A DNA stretch of 64,000 nt. It comes from Gammaproteobacteria bacterium. GTDB lineage: Bacteria; Pseudomonadota; Gammaproteobacteria; Steroidobacterales; Steroidobacteraceae. The notes under the pieces were generated by a model that worked only from the letters and a program-made list of their open reading frames with translations, made no database searches and was not told where the DNA came from. The stretch spans positions 55,188 to 119,187 of the forward strand of contig VGUH01000006.1 in assembly GCA_016874295.1 (NCBI GenBank), written 5' to 3'. This document shows positions 26,476 to 35,381 of the stretch, one piece after another. Positions within the stretch are counted from its first letter, which is position 1, and each line of letters opens with the position of its first letter. A program made the position numbers and the translations under genes.

Positions 26476-26481
26476 TATAAT
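26476..26481 (+). promoter_or_regulatory. -10 element before the FG-GAP lipoprotein gene
   Basis: A perfect TATAAT stands in a GC-rich setting just after the cyclase stop and 73 bases before the next start. No convincing -35 box is seen 17 bases upstream. Confidence 0.45.
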
Positions 26482-26554
26482 TGCGCGGAACTGTCGTCTG
26501 GCGCGGCCGTCCTAGGGGTCGCGACACATCAAACTGGGACGGGGCCATTAGCGA

Positions 26555-28612
26555 ATGGGACTGGCATCAGCAGCCGCCGGCCGGGCGGCGACCGGATTCT
26601 GTGCTCTGTTGAGCTGCGCGTGGCTCGCCGGCTGTGAAGGGGCGCTCGGTACCAGCCCGCCGCACGCAGCGCCCTCGAATCCCTCCGCGGAAGGGGCGGA
26701 CGGCCGGGTGGAGCTGAACTGGGGTGCGGTCACGGGCGCTTCCAGCTACGTGATTCTCTGGGACGACAACCAGCAAGGCCCCACCTACGAGAACAAGATC
26801 GAAGGGATCGAGGAAACCCGCTACTCCCACACCGGCCTTACAAATCTGCTCGTTCATCACTACAAGATCGTGGCTGCGACGAGCGGCGGCCGCGGGCCCA
26901 AGAGCCGGCCGGTCGAGGCCGTGCCCGGCCCGGTGCCAGGACCGGTCGAGTGGGTTGCGGTCACCACCCAGGCTCCCGGTCACACGATCTATTTCGGGCC
27001 GGCCGAGGGTGCGACTCACTACCGCGTCTATTTCGCAGCCGCCGAGCCCCTGCTCGCGGGCCGGTGGCCGGCCGCCTTGTACGTGGAGGCCAATACCTCG
27101 CCGGCCGTGCGCGACGACGTCGGGGTCACCGCGCCCATCTATTATCGCGTCATCGCGATGAACGATTCGCGGATCGGCGTCGGCGGCCCGGCCGCCACCT
27201 CCCCAACGGCTGTCATTACGGAGCACGAACTCGACATCGCCGGCGTCGCCTTCGGGCTGACCGACGACGATGACGACTGCCTCGACCTGCCCACCGGCAC
27301 CGGGGGCGTAAGCTCGGAAGTCTGCACCGCGGCCTATTCGGCACGCGATCTCGAGGACGCCGGCCTCGAAGACCTGGTTGCCGATCCGCGCCGCGTCAGC
27401 GACGTGCGACTCGCCGATTTCAACGGCGATGGGCTCGATGATCTCTTCAGCAATACCGATTCCAGCGTAAACCTGGACGGGTCGGTGGCCCTCCTGCACC
27501 TCAACCAGGGAGATGGAGTCTTCCAGACTTCGGCGTCCGTGCAGGCGCTCGGCATCGGCGGCGTCGGAGGAACGTTGCTCGCGGCCGACTTCGACAATGA
27601 CGGGGACGTCGACATCTTCGCGCCCCATGACCAGACCCGAGGCGGAGCCGCACGCAACTGGTTCCTGGTGAATGCTGGCGCGGGCGTGTTCACCGACCAG
27701 GCCGCTGCCGCCAGCCTGCAGACCGATCCTCCCGGCGTGGCCTACGTGCCGAACGGCGGCCAGGCGCTCGACTTCGACGAAGACGGTTTCGTCGACCTGC
27801 TGTTCGGATCGCGGCTCATGCTCAACAACGGCGACGGCACTTTCCGCGACGGCAGTGCGGCAGCCAATCTGCCGGTGCTTGCGGACCAGGGCCTGCGCGT
27901 CTTCGATCTCGACCTCGACGGCGATCTCGACCTGGTTCACCACTCGGGAGTCGAGACACGGGTGTTCCGCAATGTGGCCGGGGTCTTCGACGGCGGCGAA
28001 CTGGTCGGGACTGAAGCCGAGGACACCTACGGGTCCGGACTGGTCGTCTGCGACATCAATGGCGACGGTTTCGAGGACATCATGGTGGCCCGCAACCTGT
28101 CGGCGACCAACCGCGGCACGCCGAAGCGTCTGGTCAACGTCAACGGGAGCCTGCTGCTCTCGGCGACTCAGGAGGCCTCGGGCACGGACGAGGACGGCCT
28201 GATCGCCCGGAACGAGCGTCTCGCCTGCGGCGACCAGAACGCCGACGGCATGGCGGACGTGCTGGCGCGCTGGGGCGAGAGCTATCGGCTGATGCGCGGC
28301 GCCGTCACGCTGAGCCGGCACATCGTGCTGCGCGTCGTTGACGGCAACGGCCAACGCAACCAGCAGGGCCGGGTCGTGCGGGTGGCGCCGGTGGACTTCC
28401 CGCACCGGGTCATGGCCCGCGTCGTGGAATCGGGTTCGGGCCTGCGCTCGCAGGGCCAGTACGACCTCCTGGTCGGCGCGCCCTGGCCCGGCGACTACGA
28501 GGTCACGGTGCGGTTCGCCGACGGCGAGGTGACGACCACCGTCGAGGCCGGCGACCGCAAGATCATCTTCGCGGACGGCCGGGTCGAGGATATCGACGAG
28601 GACGAAGGGTAG
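26555..28612 (+). CDS. FG-GAP/VCBS-repeat lipoprotein with fibronectin-like domains
   Basis: 685-residue exported protein. Lipobox LAGC near residue 27 follows a long signal. Two fibronectin III-like domains (about 45-225; VELNWGAVTGASSYVILWDD, HTIYFGPAEGATHYRVYF) precede a seven-bladed propeller made of FG-GAP repeats with Asp-rich calcium loops (DFNGDGLDDLF, DFDNDGDVDIF, DLDLDGDLDLV, DINGDGFEDIM). A terminal beta domain resembles ASPIC/UnbV (HIVLRVVDGNGQRNQQGRVV). It is probably surface-exposed adhesion or binding. It converges with the gamma-lyase gene. Confidence 0.88.
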   Translation: MGLASAAAGRAATGFCALLSCAWLAGCEGALGTSPPHAAPSNPSAEGADGRVELNWGAVTGASSYVILWDDNQQGPTYENKIEGIEETRYSHTGLTNLLVHHYKIVAATSGGRGPKSRPVEAVPGPVPGPVEWVAVTTQAPGHTIYFGPAEGATHYRVYFAAAEPLLAGRWPAALYVEANTSPAVRDDVGVTAPIYYRVIAMNDSRIGVGGPAATSPTAVITEHELDIAGVAFGLTDDDDDCLDLPTGTGGVSSEVCTAAYSARDLEDAGLEDLVADPRRVSDVRLADFNGDGLDDLFSNTDSSVNLDGSVALLHLNQGDGVFQTSASVQALGIGGVGGTLLAADFDNDGDVDIFAPHDQTRGGAARNWFLVNAGAGVFTDQAAAASLQTDPPGVAYVPNGGQALDFDEDGFVDLLFGSRLMLNNGDGTFRDGSAAANLPVLADQGLRVFDLDLDGDLDLVHHSGVETRVFRNVAGVFDGGELVGTEAEDTYGSGLVVCDINGDGFEDIMVARNLSATNRGTPKRLVNVNGSLLLSATQEASGTDEDGLIARNERLACGDQNADGMADVLARWGESYRLMRGAVTLSRHIVLRVVDGNGQRNQQGRVVRVAPVDFPHRVMARVVESGSGLRSQGQYDLLVGAPWPGDYEVTVRFADGEVTTTVEAGDRKIIFADGRVEDIDEDEG

Positions 28613-28619
28613 CCGGCGC

Positions 28620-29783
28620 TCAGGCGAGCGCGGACTCGAGGTCCGCGACCAGGTCGTCCGCGTCTTCGATCCCGATCGACAGCCGCACCAGCGAGTCGCT
28701 GATGCCGAGCCTGGCGCGTGACTCCGGCGGCAGCGAGGCATGCGTCATGATCGCCGGGTGGTCGACTAGGCTCTCGACGCCCCCCAGGCTCTCCGCGAGC
28801 GTGAATACCTCGAGGCGCTCGAGAAACCGCCGGGACTCGGCCAGCCCGCCCTTCAGGAAGATCGTCACGATCCCGCTCCCGCCCCGCGCCATCTGCCGCT
28901 TCGCCAGCGCGTGCTGCGGGTGGGACGCGAGTCCGGGATAGAGCACCCGCTCGATCCGCGGGTGCTTCTCGAGCCTTGAGGCAATCGCGAGCGCCGACTC
29001 GCTCGACTGGCGCATGCGCAGCGGCAGCGTCTTGAGGCCGCGCAGCGCGAGGAAGCTGTCGAACGGCCCGCTCACCGCGCCGATCGCGTTCTGCAGGAAG
29101 CCGGTGCGCTCGGCGAGACCCGCGTCGCGCACCACGGCGACGCCCCCGACCATGTCGGAATGCCCGTTCAGGAACTTGGTCGCCGAATGCATGACGATAT
29201 CCGCACCGAGCTCGAGCGGGCGCTGGATCCAGGGCGTGGCGAAGGTGTTGTCCACGACGACGAGGATGCCGCGGCCGCGCGCCGCTTCGACCGTGGCGGC
29301 GATGTCGACCAGCTTCAGGAGCGGGTTGGTCGGCGTCTCGATCCAGAGCATCCGCGTGGACGGCCGGATCGCGGCGGCGGCCGCCCTCGGGTCCGAGAGA
29401 TCCGCGAAGCTGAAGTCGAGCCCTGCCGAGCGGCGGCGCACGCGCTCGAACAGCCGGAAGCTGCCGCCGTACAAATCGTCCACGGCGACCACGTGGCTGC
29501 CGCTGTCCACGAGCTCGAGCAGCGTCGCAGTGGCTGCCATGCCGGAGGCGAACGCGAAACCCTGCGTGCCGCTCTCGAGGTCGGCGATGCAGCGTTCGAA
29601 AGCCATCCGCGTCGGGTTCTGCGTGCGCGAGTACTCGTAGCCCTGGTGCACGCCGGGGCTCGACTGGGCATACGTCGAGGTCGCGTAGATGGGCGGCATC
29701 ACCGCGCCGGTCGCCGGGTCCGGCGATTGCCCGCCGTGGATGGCACGCGTCGAGAAGCCGGTCGTCCGCTTCGTGTCCTTCAT
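28620..29783 (-). CDS. Cystathionine gamma-lyase / gamma-synthase family PLP enzyme
   Basis: 387-residue PLP enzyme of trans-sulfuration. The PLP Lys lies in HSATKFLNGHSDMVGG near residue 205. PIYATSTYAQSSPG near 32, EYSRTQNPTRMAFE near 52 and FASGMAATATLLEL near 80 complete the fold. Because it lies 7 bases downstream of a CBS gene, cystathionine cleavage to cysteine (reverse trans-sulfuration) is more likely than gamma-synthase activity. The two activities cannot be separated by sequence alone here. Confidence 0.9.
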   Translation of the reverse strand: MKDTKRTTGFSTRAIHGGQSPDPATGAVMPPIYATSTYAQSSPGVHQGYEYSRTQNPTRMAFERCIADLESGTQGFAFASGMAATATLLELVDSGSHVVAVDDLYGGSFRLFERVRRRSAGLDFSFADLSDPRAAAAAIRPSTRMLWIETPTNPLLKLVDIAATVEAARGRGILVVVDNTFATPWIQRPLELGADIVMHSATKFLNGHSDMVGGVAVVRDAGLAERTGFLQNAIGAVSGPFDSFLALRGLKTLPLRMRQSSESALAIASRLEKHPRIERVLYPGLASHPQHALAKRQMARGGSGIVTIFLKGGLAESRRFLERLEVFTLAESLGGVESLVDHPAIMTHASLPPESRARLGISDSLVRLSIGIEDADDLVADLESALA

Positions 29784-29790
29784 CGGGGCC

Positions 29791-31164
29791 TCAGTGCGCC
29801 GCGGTCATCTGGCGGCGCAGGTAATTGAGCACGTCGGCGCGGGTGATGAGCCCTTGGAACGCGCCGTCCTGGGTCACGGCGACATACGGTGTCGACTCCA
29901 GCATGCCGACCAGGTCGGGCAGCGGCAACGACGGCTCGACGACCGGGTAGTCGCGGAACATCGCCCGCGACACCGGCTCGTTGAAGCGCTCGGGCCGGCC
30001 GAACGCGTAGCGCAGGATCGCCTCCTCGTCGATGAAGCCGACCAGGCGCTCGTCCTCCATGACCGGCAGCTGGCTGAAGCCCGCATTGCGCAGGCGGTTG
30101 TGCGCGGTCGCGAGCACGTCGCCGGGCCCGACCACCACCGTCGCGCGCTCCCCGTGCGGGCGGCCGACGAGGTCCCTGAGGTCGCCGCGCAACGGGCGCT
30201 GGATGAAGCCCTGGTCCTCCATCCAGAAGTCGTTGAACAGTTTCGAGAGGTACTTGTTGCCCGTGTCACAGGCGAAGGTGACGACGCGCCTCGGCTGCGC
30301 CTGCTCGCGGCACCAGCGCAGCGCCGCCGCGACCAGCGTCCCGGTGGAGGAACCGACCAGCAGGCCTTCCTTGCGCAGGATCTCGCGCGCCACCGCGAAC
30401 GACTCCGCGTCGGGGATGCTGTAGCCCTTGCGGCACATCGAGAAATCGCAGATCTCCGGGATGAAGTCCTCGCCGATGCCCTCGACCAGCCAGGAGCCCG
30501 CCTTGCCGAAGCTTCCCTTGTTCACCTGGTCCGCGAGCACCGAGCCCTCCGGGTCGGCGAGGATCATCTCCACCGACGGGAGTTGCTCGCGGAAGAACTG
30601 CGTGAGTCCCGCGATCGTGCCGCTCGAGCCGACGCCGACCACGATCGCGTCGACCTTGCCCTCCATCTGCTCGAGGATCTCCGGGCCGGTCGTGCGCCGG
30701 TGCGCGAGCGGATTGTCCGGGTTGCCGAATTGATTGACGTGGTAGTAGCCGTGCCTCTGCGCGAGGCTCGCCGCGAGGTCCTGGTAGTACTCCGGGTGGC
30801 CCTTCTCGACGTCGGAGCGCGTCAGCACCACTTCCGCACCCATGGCGCGCAGGTTGAAGATCTTCTCCTGGCTCATCTTGTCCGGCAGCACGAGTACGAC
30901 GCGGTAGCCTTTCTGCAGCGCGACCAGCGCGAGCCCGAGCCCGGTGTTGCCCGCGGTCGCCTCGATGATCGTGCCGCCGGGCCGCAAGGCGCCGCGGCGC
31001 TCGGCCTCCTCGATCATCGACAGGCCGATGCGGTCCTTGATCGAGCCCGCGGGATTCGCGAGCTCGAGCTTGAGGAACAGGCGGCAGCGCCCGGCGTTGA
31101 GCTGGCTGAGCTCGAGCATCGGCGTCCTGCCGATCATTTCGAGCACGTTGCGATAGACTTTCAT
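29791..31164 (-). CDS. Cystathionine beta-synthase
   Basis: 457 residues. The PLP domain has ANPAGSIKDRIGLSMIEE (Lys near 43), the ATAGNTGLGLAL loop and GVGSSGTIAGLTQFF. The C-terminal part carries two CBS motifs (about 330-390 and 400-450; FSQLPVMEDERLVGFIDEEA, PYVAVTQDGAFQGLITRADV), which in the family sense S-adenosylmethionine or adenylates. The protein lacks the N-terminal heme domain of animal CBS. The start MKVYRNVLEMIG is a standard N-terminus, although the frame is open far upstream, antisense to the EamA gene. It forms an operon with the gamma-lyase. Confidence 0.92.
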   Translation of the reverse strand: MKVYRNVLEMIGRTPMLELSQLNAGRCRLFLKLELANPAGSIKDRIGLSMIEEAERRGALRPGGTIIEATAGNTGLGLALVALQKGYRVVLVLPDKMSQEKIFNLRAMGAEVVLTRSDVEKGHPEYYQDLAASLAQRHGYYHVNQFGNPDNPLAHRRTTGPEILEQMEGKVDAIVVGVGSSGTIAGLTQFFREQLPSVEMILADPEGSVLADQVNKGSFGKAGSWLVEGIGEDFIPEICDFSMCRKGYSIPDAESFAVAREILRKEGLLVGSSTGTLVAAALRWCREQAQPRRVVTFACDTGNKYLSKLFNDFWMEDQGFIQRPLRGDLRDLVGRPHGERATVVVGPGDVLATAHNRLRNAGFSQLPVMEDERLVGFIDEEAILRYAFGRPERFNEPVSRAMFRDYPVVEPSLPLPDLVGMLESTPYVAVTQDGAFQGLITRADVLNYLRRQMTAAH

Positions 31165-31218
31165 GGCGCAATTGTAGCGGGAGACGCGCGGTGTTTTGGC
31201 CTTCATTGCCGGAAGTGC

Positions 31219-32085
31219 ATGACTGAGCGTGCGGCGCATCTGCGGGGCGTAATCCTCATGATCGCGGCCGTCGGCGTGTTCGCCGTCATGGACGCGATGA
31301 TGAAGCACCTGACGGCGCGCTATCCGCCGCTGCAGATGGGCTGCCTGCGCGGCGCTGCCTCGCTCCCGTTCGTGCTGCTCGCCACCTGGCTGACCGGCAG
31401 CCTCCGCAGGCTGCGCCCGGTTCGCTGGCCGCTCTACCTGGCGCGCGCCGCGCTCGGCGTCTTCATGTTCTGGACCTTCCTCTACGCGCTCTCCCGCGCC
31501 AGCATGACGGAGACCTACGCCGTGTTCATGAGCGCTCCGCTGCTGGTGGTGCTGTGCGCGACGTTCCTGCTTGGCGAGCGGCCCGCCCGGCACGTCTGGG
31601 TGGCGATCCTCGTCGGTCTGGCCGGCGTGCTCGTCATGCTGCGTCCGGACGCTTCCGGCTTCGTGAGCCTCGCAAGCCTCGCCGCGTTCGCCTCGGCGCT
31701 CGCCTACGCCATCGTCGTCGTGATGGTGCGGATCATGGCGCGTACCGAGTCGACGCCGGCCATGGTGTTCTGGTACCTGCTGGTGCTCGCGATCGGCGCC
31801 GGCCTGCTGGCCGCTCCCGGCTGGGTCCGCATCCTGCCCGGCGACTGGCTGTGGATCGCCGCGATCGGCTTCCTGGGCTGGGCGGGCCAGCACCTCGTAA
31901 CCGACGCATTCCGGCTGGCGCCGGCCTCGACCGTCGCGCCGTACGAGTACATGGCGCTCGTGTGGGCAGCCGCCATCGACTGGATCATCTGGCAGACGTT
32001 GCCCGGCGCCCGCATGCTGACGGGCGCGGCCATCGTCATCGGCGCCGGCATCTTCCTGATGCATCGCCAGCGCGCCCGGCCCTGA
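31219..32085 (+). CDS. EamA-family (DMT superfamily) transporter
   Basis: 288-residue inner-membrane protein with ten hydrophobic segments in two EamA repeats (about 8-135 and 150-285). The first repeat includes GVFAVMDAMMKHLTARYPPL, the second FLGWAGQHLVTDAFRLAPAS, a conserved signature of these exporters. The substrate is unknown; the family moves amino acids, nucleosides and other metabolites. It diverges from the CBS gene, and its end abuts an IS element. Confidence 0.9.
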   Translation: MTERAAHLRGVILMIAAVGVFAVMDAMMKHLTARYPPLQMGCLRGAASLPFVLLATWLTGSLRRLRPVRWPLYLARAALGVFMFWTFLYALSRASMTETYAVFMSAPLLVVLCATFLLGERPARHVWVAILVGLAGVLVMLRPDASGFVSLASLAAFASALAYAIVVVMVRIMARTESTPAMVFWYLLVLAIGAGLLAAPGWVRILPGDWLWIAAIGFLGWAGQHLVTDAFRLAPASTVAPYEYMALVWAAAIDWIIWQTLPGARMLTGAAIVIGAGIFLMHRQRARP

Positions 32086-32096
32086 GCGCGGGACGC

Positions 32097-32102
32097 GCTA
32101 GC
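32097..32102. repeat. Left target-site duplication GCTAGC
   Basis: Six-base direct repeat flanking the IS481-type element, identical to 32960-32965. The sequence fits the NCTAGN target with 6-base duplication known for IS481. Confidence 0.85.
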
Positions 32103-32959
32103 TGTGAAGTCTCAGGACGTTATTCAAGGATGAGGGGTTGTCCATTCGGGGGTGTCCGATGATGCTTCGGGTATCTAGGCCTGGAGTATCAAGGGAGTCC
32201 CGAATGGACGTGCATCAGAATGCGCGGCTGACGCCGCACTGTCGAGCCCTGGTGATTGATCGCATCCGGAAGGGCCGTGCCAAGCACCAGGTGGCCGGCG
32301 AGTTCGGGGTGTCGCTGGCGACCGTGTACAAGTGGCTCAAGCGGTACCGGGCCGAGGGGGCACCGGGTCTCGCTGACCGTTCCTCGCGGCCGCGGCGCAG
32401 CCCCGCGGCCACGGCGCGGGAACTGGAGCTTGCCGTGCTGGCGTTGCGTCGTCATCGGCTGACGCTGGTCGCCATTGCCCGGCAGCTCGGGCTGTCGCGC
32501 GCGACCGTGGCGCGGATCTGCGCCCGGGCCGGGCTCAACCGGCTGTCCCGGCTCGAGCCGGCGCCGCCGGTGCTGCGCTACGAGCGGGCGCGGCCCGGGG
32601 AGCTGTTGCACCTGGACGTGAAAAAACTCGGGCGGATCCTGCGGGTCGGGCATCGCATCACCGGGCAGCGGGTCGCGACGCATCGGCAGGCCGGCTGGGA
32701 GTACGTGCACATCGCGATCGACGACATGAGCCGGGTGGCCTATGCCCAGGTGCTGCCCGACGAGCAGGACGTCAGCGCGAGCGCCTTCCTGCGTGCCGCC
32801 GTCGCGTACTGCGCGGCGCTCGGCGTGACGGTCCGCGAGGTGCTCACCGACAACGGCAGCTGCTACCGCAGCCGCGAGTTCGCCCGCACGCCAGCCTCGC
32901 TGGCCAGCCGCCGATCACCCGGCTAGGCTTGACCAGCAACAACGTCATGAGACTCCACA
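32103..32959. mobile_element. IS481-family insertion sequence with internal deletion
   Basis: 857-bp element bounded by imperfect terminal inverted repeats: TGTGAAGTCTCAGGACGTT at the left and, on the other strand, TGTGGAGTCTCATGACGTT at the right (two mismatches). Flanking GCTAGC duplications are perfect. Intact IS481 elements are about 1.05 kb, so roughly 200-250 bp are missing, all inside the transposase gene. Good ends and duplication show it transposed before the deletion. It should be immobile unless a related transposase acts in trans. Confidence 0.92.
32204..32926 (+). pseudogene. IS481 transposase, internally deleted
   Basis: 240 residues as read. The N-terminal helix-turn-helix region (RKGRAKHQVAGEFGVSLATV) and the start of the DDE integrase core (LLHLDVKKLGRI, IAIDDMSRVAYAQV, EVLTDNGSCYRSREF) are intact, giving two catalytic Asp. 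The segment with the catalytic Glu is missing. After about 32886 the true C-terminus resumes in another frame (HASLAGQPPITRLGL, then TSNNVMRLHS) and would end on the TAG inside the target duplication at 32962-32964. Confidence 0.92.
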
Positions 32960-32965
32960 GCTAGC
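32960..32965. repeat. Right target-site duplication GCTAGC
   Basis: Partner of 32097-32102. It also contains the stop codon of the minus-strand M20 peptidase gene (32961-32963) and, on plus, the stop the intact transposase would use. Confidence 0.85.
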
Positions 32966-34358
32966 GCGCGAGCTCCTCGATCAGGCTGCGCCACTGCACG
33001 ATGGCGCCGTCGATTGACGCCACCGGGACACGCTCGTCGAGGCCGTGCGCGAAGCTGTCCTTCGCGCTGATGAACAGGCCGCCGACACCGTAGCTCGGCA
33101 CGCCCGCGTTGCGGAAGTACAGGCTGTCGGTCGCGCCGGCCGACATCGAGGGCACGATCGGCAGCCCTGGCGCGCGCAGGTCGATGGCCTTGCGCAGTGC
33201 CTTCATGACATCCTCGCGCAGCGGCGAGGGATCGCTCGTAACTGCCGGATACAGGAGCCGGATCTTAGCCTTGGGGTCGTCGATCACCCGGGTCAGCGTC
33301 TCCTGCACGTACTCCACGGACTCGCCGGGGAAAACGCGGCAGTTGATGCCGAGCGTCGCGCTCTGCGGCAGCGCGTTCGGCGCGTGGCCGCCACGCACCA
33401 TGGTCGCGACACAGGTCGTGCCGATCTGACCGACGTACTCCGGGTAGGAGACCAGGAGTTCATAGGCGTCCTTGTCGTCCGGGTTCTCCGCGTAGCGCAG
33501 CATCGCGGGGCCTGCCGGCGCCGGCGTTATGGCTCCCGCCGCCTCGAAGTAGGCCCGGGTGAGCTCGCTCGACTTCGCCGGGAAACGGAATGCCGCGAGC
33601 CGGCCGATGATGCGCGCAAGGTCGTAGATCGCATTGGTCGCGCCGGGACGGCTGCTGTGGCCGCCCGGGTTGGTGGTCGTGACCTCGAAGTCCATGTAGG
33701 TTTTCTCGGCCGCCTGCAGGCTGTACACGATCGGCTTGCCGTCGTCGCCGAGTAGCGCGCCGCCCGCGTCGGTGTTGAGCAGCAACTCGGCATCCTTCAG
33801 TTCCTGCGCGAGCGCGGCGGTGGTCGTCATGGTGGTTTCCTCGTCGCCCGAGAGCACGATGACGACGTCACGCCGCGGCTGGAAGCCAGCCTGCCTGAGC
33901 CAGAACAGAGCGACCGTCGAGGTGACGAGGCCGAACTTGTTGTCGAGCGCGCCGCGCCCGTACACGAACCCGTCCTCGACGACGGCGGTGAACGGATCAC
34001 GCTCCCAGTCCTCGCGCATCGCCGGCACGACGTCCATGTGCGATGACACGAGGATCGGCTTCAGCGTCGGGTCACTGCCGCGGAAGCGCGCGACCAGCGT
34101 CGCCGTCTCGCCGCGCGGCGTGATCGTGATATCCTCCGCCGCGAAGCCGTGCGCGCGCAGCTCGGCGGCAAGATACTCGGCGTACGCGGGCACCTGCCCC
34201 TCGCCGGCGACGGTCCTGAACCCGACCGAGCGCTGCAGCATCTCGAGCGCCCGGGCGGAGAGCTCCGGCGGGACGGCCGGACCGCCTGCGGCGGACGCAA
34301 GCGGCGCGAGACACATCAGCAAGGCGCCCAGGCGGCGCCCGAAGTGCATGGATGGCAT
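32961..34358 (-). CDS. M20-family metallopeptidase, exported
   Basis: 465-residue di-zinc exopeptidase with a signal peptide (FGRRLGALLMCLAPLASAAGG). Metal ligands are visible: VSSHMDVVP near 105, GRGALDNKFG near 137, SGDEETTM near 170, LNTDAGG near 196 and FAHGLDERV near 435. The dimerisation lid is present (TTTNPGGHSSRPGATNAIYD). It is probably a periplasmic dipeptidase or carboxypeptidase. ATG 34358 is used; ATG 34349 is three codons shorter. Its stop codon lies within the IS481 target duplication, so the insertion left the protein intact. Confidence 0.9.
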   Translation of the reverse strand: MPSMHFGRRLGALLMCLAPLASAAGGPAVPPELSARALEMLQRSVGFRTVAGEGQVPAYAEYLAAELRAHGFAAEDITITPRGETATLVARFRGSDPTLKPILVSSHMDVVPAMREDWERDPFTAVVEDGFVYGRGALDNKFGLVTSTVALFWLRQAGFQPRRDVVIVLSGDEETTMTTTAALAQELKDAELLLNTDAGGALLGDDGKPIVYSLQAAEKTYMDFEVTTTNPGGHSSRPGATNAIYDLARIIGRLAAFRFPAKSSELTRAYFEAAGAITPAPAGPAMLRYAENPDDKDAYELLVSYPEYVGQIGTTCVATMVRGGHAPNALPQSATLGINCRVFPGESVEYVQETLTRVIDDPKAKIRLLYPAVTSDPSPLREDVMKALRKAIDLRAPGLPIVPSMSAGATDSLYFRNAGVPSYGVGGLFISAKDSFAHGLDERVPVASIDGAIVQWRSLIEELAR

Positions 34359-34430
34359 TAATGCGGTCCCTCGCAGCGGGATGCCGGTATTGTGAGGTAG
34401 AGTACGCGCGTTGCGCAAACGGGGGGAAAC

Positions 34431-35312
34431 GTGACGATCATCGTCCTGCTCGCCGCGCTCGCGGTGCTCGCTGTCGCATTCACCACCGTTTTCATCTCCA
34501 CCGCCATCAGGCGCGGCGAGACCCGCACCACGGCCGAGGCGATGGCGCTCGGGGCGGTCACGAACTTCTTCGACACGCTCGGCATCGGTTCCTTCGCGAC
34601 CACGACCGCGTGGATCAAGTTCCGCCACCTCGTGCCGGACACCTTCATCCCCGCGATCCTGAATGTCGGCCACTCGCTGCCGACCTTCGCGCAATCCGCG
34701 ATCTTCCTCGTCATCCTCGGCGTGAACGTGGACCCGGTGCTGCTCGCCTCGTGCATCGGCGCGGCGGTGCTGGGCGCGCTGCTCGGTGCGCCGCTGGTCG
34801 TGCGTGCGCCGGTCCGGCTGCTGCAGACCATCGTCGGCATCGCGCTCCTGATCGCCGCCTGCCTGTACGCCATGAGCAACCTAGACCTCATGCCGGTCGG
34901 CGGATCAGCGACCGCGCTGCCGACGGCCGGGCTCCTGATCGCGGTCGCGGTCCATTTCCTGCTCGGCGCGCTGATGGCCTTCGGCATCGGCCTGTACGCG
35001 CCGTCGCTGATCCTGCTGAGCCTGCTCGGCCTCGACCCGAGGCTCGCCTTTCCCATCATGTCGGGCGCCTGCGCCTTCCTGATGCCGTCCACCGGCTTCA
35101 GCTTCATGAAGAGCAAGCGCATCGACATGCGCCTCGCGATCGGCATCTCGATCGGCGGCATCCCCGCCGTGCTGTTCGCGGCGTTCGTGGTCAAGGAGAT
35201 GCCGATCGTCTGGCTGCGCTGGGGCGTGGTCGTGGTCGTGCTCTATGCCGCGACCCTGCTGCTGCGCTCGGCGTTCCGGGGCAGCACCCTCGCCGTTGGA
35301 GAGTCCACATGA
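34431..35312 (+). CDS. TSUP/TauE-SafE family permease
   Basis: 293-residue inner-membrane protein with about eight hydrophobic segments. The signature AVTNFFDTLGIGSFATTTAW near residue 43 and the repeat LLGLDPRLAFPIMSGACAFL near 200 place it in the sulfite/sulfoacetate exporter superfamily. The start is GTG 34431 with GGGGGGA upstream. It diverges from the M20 peptidase gene and overlaps the next ATG as ATGA. The substrate is not evident; an anionic sulfur compound is usual for the family. Confidence 0.88.
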   Translation: MTIIVLLAALAVLAVAFTTVFISTAIRRGETRTTAEAMALGAVTNFFDTLGIGSFATTTAWIKFRHLVPDTFIPAILNVGHSLPTFAQSAIFLVILGVNVDPVLLASCIGAAVLGALLGAPLVVRAPVRLLQTIVGIALLIAACLYAMSNLDLMPVGGSATALPTAGLLIAVAVHFLLGALMAFGIGLYAPSLILLSLLGLDPRLAFPIMSGACAFLMPSTGFSFMKSKRIDMRLAIGISIGGIPAVLFAAFVVKEMPIVWLRWGVVVVVLYAATLLLRSAFRGSTLAVGEST

Positions 35313-35381
35313 TGAACCGCCGCCGCTTCTTCCAGTCCTCGCTCGCCGCCGCAGTCGCGTACGCGCTGCCGGCGCCGCGGC
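35309..35381 (+). pseudogene. Tat signal-peptide remnant of a lost gene
   Basis: ATG 35309 overlaps the permease stop and encodes MMNRRRFFQSSLAAAVAYAL and PA, a textbook Tat leader (RRRFF). After about 24 codons the sequence abruptly becomes TonB-receptor coding DNA in a different frame; this frame runs on without meaning to a stop at 35500. The body of the exported enzyme is missing. Confidence 0.7.

Noticed and set aside
29689..31218. A long plus-strand frame upstream of the EamA gene
   Set aside because: It is antisense to the well-supported CBS gene and has no domain; the transporter's own start at 31219 is adequate.
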